This document shows positions 1 to 4,058 of a stretch of 5,465 nt of DNA, piece after piece. Source of the stretch: Oscillospiraceae bacterium. GTDB lineage: Bacteria; Bacillota; Clostridia; Oscillospirales; Ruminococcaceae. Location of the stretch: positions 1-5,465 of the forward strand of contig JAFQND010000324.1 in assembly GCA_017396055.1 (NCBI GenBank). Direction: 5' to 3'. Numbering within the stretch: the first letter of the stretch is position 1; every line of letters starts with the position of its first letter. Below the pieces are notes generated by a model, which was given only the letters and a program-made list of their open reading frames with translations, did no database searches and had not been told where the DNA came from. The position numbers were made by a program, and so were the translations under genes.

Positions 1-563
1 GCCTCTCCGCGATCATCGCCGCAGCCGTTGCGGCGGTGACCCTCGCGACCGTAGGCAGCACGCTTGCATTTCTGGTTGCAAAAACCGACACTATCGAAAA
101 CATTTTCACTCCTTCCAAGGTTTCCTGTGCAGTTGTAGAGGAATTTGATGGAAGCAAAAAAGAAGATGTTGAACTCAAAAACACCGGTAATACCAATGCT
201 TTCATCCGCGCAGCGATTGTTGTAACCTGGAAAGATGCAAGTGGTAATGTTTATGGTGCAAAGGCTCCCGTAGCAGGAACTGATTATACCATCTCGATCG
301 GTGATGCATGGGTTAAGGGAGGCGACGACTACTATTATTATTCTAAAGAAGTAGCCCCCAACGCCACCACTGCTGACACCACCACTGAAGGTATGCTGAT
401 TGAAAGTTGTACTCCTTCGAGAAGTATAACTATCGGCGAAGTAACTTACACCCTCTCCGTCGAGATTCTCGCTGATGCAATCCAGAGTCGTCCCGATAAT
501 GCAGTTTCTGTTTGGGGTGCAACTGCGAAAAATGGCGTAATCACCGCCGTCCCTACTAACTAA
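1..563 (+). CDS. SipW-dependent (TasA/BsaA-type) secreted matrix or fibre protein, 5'-truncated
   Basis: This is the C-terminal part of a secreted protein; the frame is open from base 3 and the true start lies upstream. GTG at 36 is not a credible start because it falls inside a hydrophobic signal-peptide core that reads LSAIIAAAVAAVTLATVG. This core is followed by STLAFLVAKTDTIENIFTPS, the hallmark of proteins processed by the SipW-type signal peptidase, with cleavage expected just after the STLA. The mature part carries KNTGNTNAFIRAAIVVTWKD and a C-terminal LSVEILADAIQS, which I recognise as typical of BsaA-type SipW-dependent biofilm matrix proteins of Clostridia. Two cysteines (codons 126-128 and 408-410) could form a disulfide. 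By analogy with TasA, the product would be exported and may assemble into extracellular fibres; assembly is inference. The stop at 561-563 overlaps the ribosome binding site of the next gene, so the two are co-transcribed. Family is fairly sure, function less so. Confidence 0.82.
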   Translation, partial: LSAIIAAAVAAVTLATVGSTLAFLVAKTDTIENIFTPSKVSCAVVEEFDGSKKEDVELKNTGNTNAFIRAAIVVTWKDASGNVYGAKAPVAGTDYTISIGDAWVKGGDDYYYYSKEVAPNATTADTTTEGMLIESCTPSRSITIGEVTYTLSVEILADAIQSRPDNAVSVWGATAKNGVITAVPTN

Positions 564-568
564 GGAGG
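562..568 (+). promoter_or_regulatory. Ribosome binding site that fixes the Cna-B protein start at 576
   Basis: AAGGAGG begins inside the stop codon of the preceding gene. It is 1 base from the ATG at 570, too close for initiation, but 7 bases from the ATG at 576, which is ideal. The second ATG also gives a classic MKKFLKR signal-peptide start. The overlap with the upstream stop suggests coupled translation. Confidence 0.85.
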
Positions 569-575
569 CATGACT

Positions 576-1835
576 ATGAAAAAGTTTCTGAAACGTCTGT
601 CCTCCTTTGTACTGGCTTTTGTTGTTGCGGCCGGTTTCTCGGCTCAGGTATTTGCCGCTGATTCCACCGTGACTTACGAAGGCAACAAGAAGGGCTTTAC
701 CTTCGCTCCCGGCAGTGAGTACACTGCTACCGACCTGTTTGATGGCTTTAAAGGCGTTATGCCCGGCGACAAGCTGACTGAAAAGATCACCATCAAAAAC
801 GAGGCTTCTTACTGCGACTATATCCGCGTTTACCTCAAAGCTAAAGCTCATGATGAAGAGAATCCCCTCAGCGAAGGTGTCGCTGCTTCCGGCGAGACTG
901 TCGCTACCATGACCGATTTTCTCTCTAAACTGTACTTAGAGGTCTATGAGGGCGAAGATCTGATTTATGCAGCTTCTCCCGACCAGACTGACGGTCTGAC
1001 CGAACCTGTTTATCTGGGCAGATTGAATCTTGATGAAACCAAGACTCTGACCGTAAAACTGAATGTTCCCATCGAGCTGGACAATAAATATGCCAAGCGC
1101 GTGGGCGAGGTCGACTGGGTCTTTATGGCTGAAGAATTCACCAGTCCCGGAACTCCTTCCGGAAAGGGTACCCTGACCGTACATAAGGTATGGAATGATA
1201 ACGGTTCGGATCTCCGCCCCGGCAGTATTGATGTCGATCTGCTGAGGGATGGTGAAGTTTATGACAGTGTTTCCCTCAGCGAATCGAACCAGTGGTCCTA
1301 CACCTGGGATAAATTGAACGATCGTTATGACTGGTCTGTTTCCGAGTCTGGTGTCCCCGATGGATATGAAGCAGATTATAGCAGAGATGGCACTGTCGTT
1401 ATGATTGTCAACACTCTGACCGAAGAGATCGAAGAGGAAGATCCTCCTCTGGCCGGTCCCGGTTTCCTGACCGTCAACAAGGTCTGGGCCGGCGATGAAG
1501 ATCAGCTGGATAAGCGTCCCGAGTCTGTCGGCATGACCCTCTATAACGGCCCCGAAGCTGTTGAGACCGTTTATCTGGGCGAATGGAACAACTGGACCTA
1601 TACCTGGGTCGAGCTGGATCCTGCCGGTTCCTGGAGCGTTCTTGAGGATACGATCCCCAAGGGTTATGTTCCTTCCTATGAGACCAACGGCGGCGCAGTT
1701 ACCGTTACCAATACCGCTACCCTGATCCAGACCGGTCAGCTGAACTGGCCCATCGCTGTGCTGGGTATCGCAGGTATCGGCCTTGTCTTCTGCGGCGTAC
1801 TGCTGATGAGAAAGAAGAGAAACGACAATGCCTAA
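576..1835 (+). CDS. Secreted Cna-B domain surface protein with LIQTG cell-wall sorting signal
   Basis: A 419-residue cell-surface protein. Residues 1-27 are a standard Sec signal peptide (MKKFLKRLSS, hydrophobic core, cleavage near VFA|AD), unlike the SipW-type signal of the gene before it. Residues 29-195 form an N-terminal domain I cannot name firmly; the stretch PGDKLTEKITIKNEAS recalls the beta-sandwich of TasA/camelysin-like proteins. Two Cna-B domains follow at about 199-281 and 298-380, each with strand-A Lys (K204, K302), a central Glu (E257, E357) and a C-terminal Asn (N279, N379). That is the usual trio for an internal Lys-Asn isopeptide bond. An acidic Pro-rich linker (about 282-296) separates them. 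The C-terminus has LIQTG (383-387), a hydrophobic helix (391-411) and a RKKR tail, i.e. a sortase sorting signal with Ile in place of the usual Pro. The sortase gene overlaps its 3' end by 8 bases. Likely a wall-anchored stalk or adhesin, possibly the anchor for the upstream fibre protein (inference). Confidence 0.9.
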   Translation: MKKFLKRLSSFVLAFVVAAGFSAQVFAADSTVTYEGNKKGFTFAPGSEYTATDLFDGFKGVMPGDKLTEKITIKNEASYCDYIRVYLKAKAHDEENPLSEGVAASGETVATMTDFLSKLYLEVYEGEDLIYAASPDQTDGLTEPVYLGRLNLDETKTLTVKLNVPIELDNKYAKRVGEVDWVFMAEEFTSPGTPSGKGTLTVHKVWNDNGSDLRPGSIDVDLLRDGEVYDSVSLSESNQWSYTWDKLNDRYDWSVSESGVPDGYEADYSRDGTVVMIVNTLTEEIEEEDPPLAGPGFLTVNKVWAGDEDQLDKRPESVGMTLYNGPEAVETVYLGEWNNWTYTWVELDPAGSWSVLEDTIPKGYVPSYETNGGAVTVTNTATLIQTGQLNWPIAVLGIAGIGLVFCGVLLMRKKRNDNA

Positions 1836-2436
1836 AAAATCAGGCATCGTCTTGGTACTTGTCGGAGCAGTGCTGATCCTTTCAGCGCTGCTCCTTTACC
1901 TTTTCAACGCAAACGAGGATAAAAAGGCAGGCGAAGCCGCCTCGTCCGCGCTGGAGGCAGTACAGACGGTGATCAGCGAGAAAACAGCCGAAGAACAGCC
2001 TTCTTCCGCTCCGGCCGAAGAGGAGAGGGAAGACCCCGTTGTGTTTATCGACGGATATGAATATGTCGGCGTGCTCGAACTGCCCACTCTTGGGCTGAAG
2101 CTGCCGATTATGGACAACTGGAACTATCAGAAGCTGGAACTGGCTCCCTGCAGGCAGTTCGGCAGCTTTACAGCCGGCGGTCTTGTCATTGCCGGCCATA
2201 ACTATCAGAGCCATTTTGCCCGCCTCACAGAACTGGAGAGCGGTCAGCCGGTGCTTTTTACCAACATGAACGGCGAGAAAGCCCTTTATGCGGTCGAAAA
2301 ACTTTCTACCCTTGCTTCTACAGCGGTGGATGAGGTACAGAACAGCGGATACGATCTGGTGCTCTATACCTGTACCTATGACGGCAAGCGGAGGGTGACG
2401 GTTTTCTGCAGCAGGCAGGAAGTTCTCACAGAATGA
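1828..2436 (+). CDS. Sortase, transpeptidase for the adjacent surface protein
   Basis: A 202-residue membrane-bound sortase. It joins sorting-signal proteins to the cell wall or to each other by cysteine transpeptidation outside the membrane. Residues 7-26 are a single N-terminal transmembrane anchor. Residues 28-70 are a Glu/Ala-rich, low-complexity linker, and the sortase beta-barrel runs from about 77 to 196. The catalytic His is H124 in IAGHN, the nucleophile is C182 in LYTCTY, and the catalytic Arg is R188 or R189 in the strand after it. There is no C-terminal membrane segment or lid as in class C pilin polymerases. The short spacing from Cys to Arg is compatible with class B- or D-like enzymes, but I cannot fix the class by eye. 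The ATG overlaps the preceding gene by 8 bases and has only a weak purine-rich site (AAGAAGA, 1812-1818), so translational coupling is likely. The LIQTG protein next door is the obvious substrate (inference from context). Confidence 0.9.
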   Translation: MPKKSGIVLVLVGAVLILSALLLYLFNANEDKKAGEAASSALEAVQTVISEKTAEEQPSSAPAEEEREDPVVFIDGYEYVGVLELPTLGLKLPIMDNWNYQKLELAPCRQFGSFTAGGLVIAGHNYQSHFARLTELESGQPVLFTNMNGEKALYAVEKLSTLASTAVDEVQNSGYDLVLYTCTYDGKRRVTVFCSRQEVLTE

Positions 2437-2437
2437 G

Positions 2438-2465
2438 AAAAAGCATGGCGCTGCCATGCTTTTTT
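2438..2465 (+). terminator. Intrinsic terminator of the surface-protein operon
   Basis: An 8-bp perfect stem AGCATGGC (2442-2449) / GCCATGCT (2453-2460) encloses a 3-base loop. It is flanked by A-run and T-run, so the helix can extend to 12 bp, and it ends in six T residues. It starts two bases after the sortase stop codon. Confidence 0.93.
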
Positions 2466-2493
2466 GCTGCACAAACGAAATATACAAAATCAC

Positions 2494-2522
2494 TCGACAA
2501 TTTCTTTCGCATATGATATACT
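2494..2522 (+). promoter_or_regulatory. Sigma-A promoter of the cysteine synthase gene
   Basis: The -35 is TCGACA (2494-2499). A 17-base spacer leads to the -10 TATACT (2517-2522), with a TGA extension (2514-2516) making it an extended -10 promoter. Transcription would start near 2529, leaving a leader of only about 30 bases. That is too short for a T-box or SAM riboswitch, so any control must act at the promoter. Confidence 0.8.
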
Positions 2523-2545
2523 AACCATTACAGCAAAACTCTTAC

Positions 2546-2551
2546 AAAGGA
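2546..2551 (+). promoter_or_regulatory. Ribosome binding site that fixes the cysteine synthase start at 2561
   Basis: AAAGGA directly abuts the ATG at 2552, leaving no spacing, but lies 9 bases before the ATG at 2561. The second start gives MICSNILEAMGSTPLVRLN, which matches the usual family N-terminus. Confidence 0.8.
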
Positions 2552-2560
2552 ATGATCCAC

Positions 2561-3490
2561 ATGATCTGCAGCAATATCCTTGAAGCCATGGGCAGTACCC
2601 CGCTGGTGCGCCTCAACCGCATGGTCGGTGAAGACAGCGCAGAGGTACTCGTCAAGTTTGAAGGACTCAATGTGGGCGGTTCTATCAAGACCCGCACCGC
2701 TTTCAATATGATCGAAGCCGCCGAGAGGGAAGGGCGCATCGGCCCCGGCACCATTATCGTCGAACCCACCAGCGGCAACCAGGGTATCGGTCTCGCCCTT
2801 GTAGGCGCGGTCAAAGGCTACCGCACCGTAATCATCATGCCCGACTCGGTCAGCGAGGAACGGCGAAAACTGGTCCGTCATTACGGCGCTGAGGTCCGGC
2901 TGGTACACGATGCCGGCGATATCGGCGCCTGTATCGAAGAATGCCTCCAGACGGCTCTGAGAATGGCCGAAGAGAACCCCAGCGTCTATGTTCCCCAGCA
3001 GTTCGAAAACCCCAACAACCCCAGCGTCCATCGGGATCACACCGCAGCCGAGATCATTGAGCAGGCAGGCCGCCCCATCGACGGTTTCTGTTCCGGTATC
3101 GGTACCGGCGGCACCATCACCGGTGTCGGTGAAGTGCTCAAGGCCCACAATCCTCAGATGGAGATCTGGGCGGTGGAACCGGAGAACGCCGCGATCCTTT
3201 CCGGCGGCTCGATCGGCACCCATCTGCAGATGGGTATCGGCGACGGTCTCATTCCCGCCATTCTGAACACCTCGATCTATGATGACATCTGTATCGTCAC
3301 CGATGAGGAAGCCATGGAGACTTCGCGCGCTCTTGCCCGGTTGGAAGGTCTGATGTGCGGTATCTCCAGCGGCACCAATGTGGCGGCAGCTCTGAAACTG
3401 GCAAAGAAGCTTGGCCCCGGCAAAACGGTGGTCACCATCCTGCCCGATACTGCCGAGCGTTATTTCAGCACCCCGCTTTTTGAGGAATGA
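2561..3490 (+). CDS. cysK: Cysteine synthase-family PLP enzyme (O-acetylserine sulfhydrylase-like)
   Basis: A 309-residue cytosolic fold-type II PLP enzyme, the usual length for CysK. The family reaction turns O-acetylserine and sulfide into cysteine and acetate. Visible motifs are GSTPLVRLN (11-19), the PLP-binding Lys K43 in GGSIKTR, the substrate loop TSGNQG (70-75), PQQF (145-148), the phosphate-binding GTGGT (181-185), GIGDG (225-229), and GISSG (267-271) whose second Ser (S270) would contact the pyridine nitrogen. Three of these differ from ordinary CysK: the loop is usually TSGNTG, the lysine motif usually SVKDR, and the GIGDG position usually GIGAG. The enzyme could therefore prefer another substrate, for example acting on cysteine or serine, though CysK remains the simplest label. 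It has its own promoter and terminator, with no serine acetyltransferase or other sulfur gene in view. Family membership is near certain; the exact reaction is not. Confidence 0.88.
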   Translation: MICSNILEAMGSTPLVRLNRMVGEDSAEVLVKFEGLNVGGSIKTRTAFNMIEAAEREGRIGPGTIIVEPTSGNQGIGLALVGAVKGYRTVIIMPDSVSEERRKLVRHYGAEVRLVHDAGDIGACIEECLQTALRMAEENPSVYVPQQFENPNNPSVHRDHTAAEIIEQAGRPIDGFCSGIGTGGTITGVGEVLKAHNPQMEIWAVEPENAAILSGGSIGTHLQMGIGDGLIPAILNTSIYDDICIVTDEEAMETSRALARLEGLMCGISSGTNVAAALKLAKKLGPGKTVVTILPDTAERYFSTPLFEE

Positions 3491-3496
3491 TCAAAA

Positions 3497-3525
3497 AGGC
3501 CTGCCCTCTGCGGCGGGCCTCTTTT
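3497..3525 (+). terminator. Intrinsic terminator of the cysteine synthase gene
   Basis: The stem AGGCCTGCC (3497-3505) / GGCGGGCCT (3512-3520) is nine pairs with one G-U and a 6-base loop. It is preceded by A residues and followed by CTTTT. It begins 7 bases after the stop codon. Confidence 0.88.
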
Positions 3526-3802
3526 GCGCCCCTGGGGACGTTTTATCACTTCTTACAAATTTTCTCTGAAAACTTCTACAGAGCAGATCTTGTGCATACA
3601 GGTCGGATGTCGTTTTTCCGGCAGCCGTATGTGTCTCCGGGAAGTACAGAAAACCGATTTCTTTACCACGAAAGCCCTGTGAATGCAATAGTGAGAAATA
3701 ATGAAATTTCGAGGAATTTTTCACGGATAATTTAGCAAAACCGACGATAAGCGTTTTAGTAAATGTTTTGATTGTTGCTTTTGACGAAAAAGCGGAATTG
3801 CC
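3526..3802 (+). other. AT-rich intergenic region without a convincing gene
   Basis: About 280 bases between the cysteine synthase terminator and the nrdD promoter. Open frames on either strand lack credible ribosome binding sites or recognisable protein sequence, and they run into the flanking terminator or promoter. Two weak symmetrical elements are present. One is a hairpin TTTCCGG (3615-3621) / CCGGGAA (3637-3643) with no T-run. The other is an imperfect 11-base inverted repeat (3731-3741 and 3753-3763) upstream of the promoter. Confidence 0.6.
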
Positions 3803-3831
3803 TTGACATTTGCCTTTTAAACCTATATAAT
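3803..3831 (+). promoter_or_regulatory. Consensus sigma-A promoter of nrdD
   Basis: TTGACA (3803-3808), a 17-base spacer and TATAAT (3826-3831) match the housekeeping consensus at every position. Start of transcription is predicted near 3838, giving a leader of about 185 bases before the nrdD start. So strong a core promoter would need repression, which fits the NrdR boxes laid over and just after it. Confidence 0.92.
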
Positions 3832-3866
3832 AAATCCTGCAGAGAATATGCCACAAGATATTGTGG
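3820..3866 (+). promoter_or_regulatory. Probable tandem NrdR boxes controlling nrdD
   Basis: NrdR, the ATP/dATP-sensing repressor of ribonucleotide reductase genes, binds pairs of 16-bp boxes close to ACACWATATMTWGTGT. The downstream box at 3851-3866 reads CCACAAGATATTGTGG, matching 13 of 16 positions and nearly perfectly palindromic. The upstream candidate at 3820-3835 is weaker (about 10 of 16; core CTATATAAT) and covers the -10 element. The centres are 31 bp apart, three helical turns, as expected for a real pair. The downstream box sits at about +13 to +28. Being upstream of a ribonucleotide reductase supports the call; the upstream box is the uncertain part. Confidence 0.78.
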
Positions 3867-3877
3867 ATGAATCACCT

Positions 3878-3929
3878 TGCCGTCCGGTTGTCGGGACTTT
3901 CTTGGAGTTCTGCGAGAGGCCGGACGGTA
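3878..3929 (+). other. Leader hairpin 1 upstream of nrdD
   Basis: CCGTCCGG (3880-3887) pairs perfectly with CCGGACGG (3920-3927), extended by a G-U and a T-A pair, around a loop of about 32 bases. A T-rich stretch follows at 3937-3943 but not directly after the stem, so it is a poor intrinsic terminator. I do not recognise a known riboswitch class in it. Confidence 0.6.
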
Positions 3930-3944
3930 CTTTACGCTTTTTCT

Positions 3945-3998
3945 TCCCCGAACCGGGCATTTTCGGATGTTTTGTTCCGATTTTCCGGGAGGAGGGGA
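3945..3998 (+). other. Leader hairpin 2 just upstream of the nrdD start region
   Basis: Three nested helices can form one long hairpin: TCCCC (3945-3949) / GGGGA (3994-3998), CCGG (3953-3956) / CCGG (3985-3988), and TCGGA (3963-3967) / TCCGA (3976-3980) with an 8-base loop. The 3' side includes part of the purine run AGGAGG (3990-3995), which would serve as ribosome binding site for the ATG at 4005. Folding could thus influence initiation. Function is inference. Confidence 0.5.
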
Positions 3999-4004
3999 TC
4001 ATCC

Positions 4005-4058
4005 ATGGAAGGAGTCGATCAGCTTGATCACCAAGATCAGAAAACGCGACGGACGTGA
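4005..4058 (+). CDS. Possible 17-codon upstream ORF overlapping the nrdD start out of frame
   Basis: ATG at 4005 is preceded 9 bases upstream by AGGAGG (3990-3995), a better initiation signal than that of nrdD itself. The frame encodes MEGVDQLDHQDQKTRRT and stops at 4056-4058, inside the nrdD reading frame. It may be a regulatory upstream ORF whose translation competes with or feeds nrdD. It may instead be a relic: removing one base near 4023 would fuse its first six codons to the nrdD frame. The peptide resembles nothing I know. No evidence of expression can be drawn from sequence alone. Confidence 0.35.
   Translation: MEGVDQLDHQDQKTRRT
4009..4014 (+). promoter_or_regulatory. Ribosome binding site supporting the TTG start of nrdD
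   Basis: AAGGAG lies 9 bases before the TTG at 4024. No ATG or GTG occurs in the nrdD frame just upstream, and the family N-terminus (xITKIRKRDGRxVPF) begins exactly at this codon, so TTG is the best start. Confidence 0.75.

Noticed and set aside
570..572. ATG at 570 as start of the Cna-B protein
   Set aside because: Only one base separates it from AAGGAGG; the ATG at 576 has proper spacing and gives a normal signal peptide.
936..1847. A 303-codon open frame on the minus strand
   Set aside because: Antisense to the Cna-B protein gene, with no signal or domain I recognise; a shadow of the coding strand.
2552..2554. ATG at 2552 as start of the cysteine synthase
   Set aside because: It directly abuts the AAAGGA ribosome binding site; the ATG at 2561 has 9-base spacing and fits the family N-terminus.
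2528..3223. Minus-strand open frames opposite the cysteine synthase gene
   Set aside because: Antisense to a clear PLP enzyme gene and overlapping its ribosome binding site; no independent support.
3528..3540. CCCC-T-GGGG palindrome after the cysK terminator
   Set aside because: The single-base centre cannot form an RNA hairpin loop and there is no partner site; probably chance.
3487..3735. An 82-codon plus-strand frame after the cysteine synthase gene
   Set aside because: It begins at the stop of cysK, runs through the terminator stem and has no ribosome binding site of its own.
3491..3856. A 121-codon minus-strand frame in the intergenic region
   Set aside because: It would start inside the NrdR box and end inside the cysteine synthase terminator, and its translation resembles no protein family I know.
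3878..3943. Leader hairpin 1 plus T-rich stretch as an intrinsic terminator
   Set aside because: The T-run starts about 8 bases after the stem and is interrupted, so efficient intrinsic termination is unlikely in this form.
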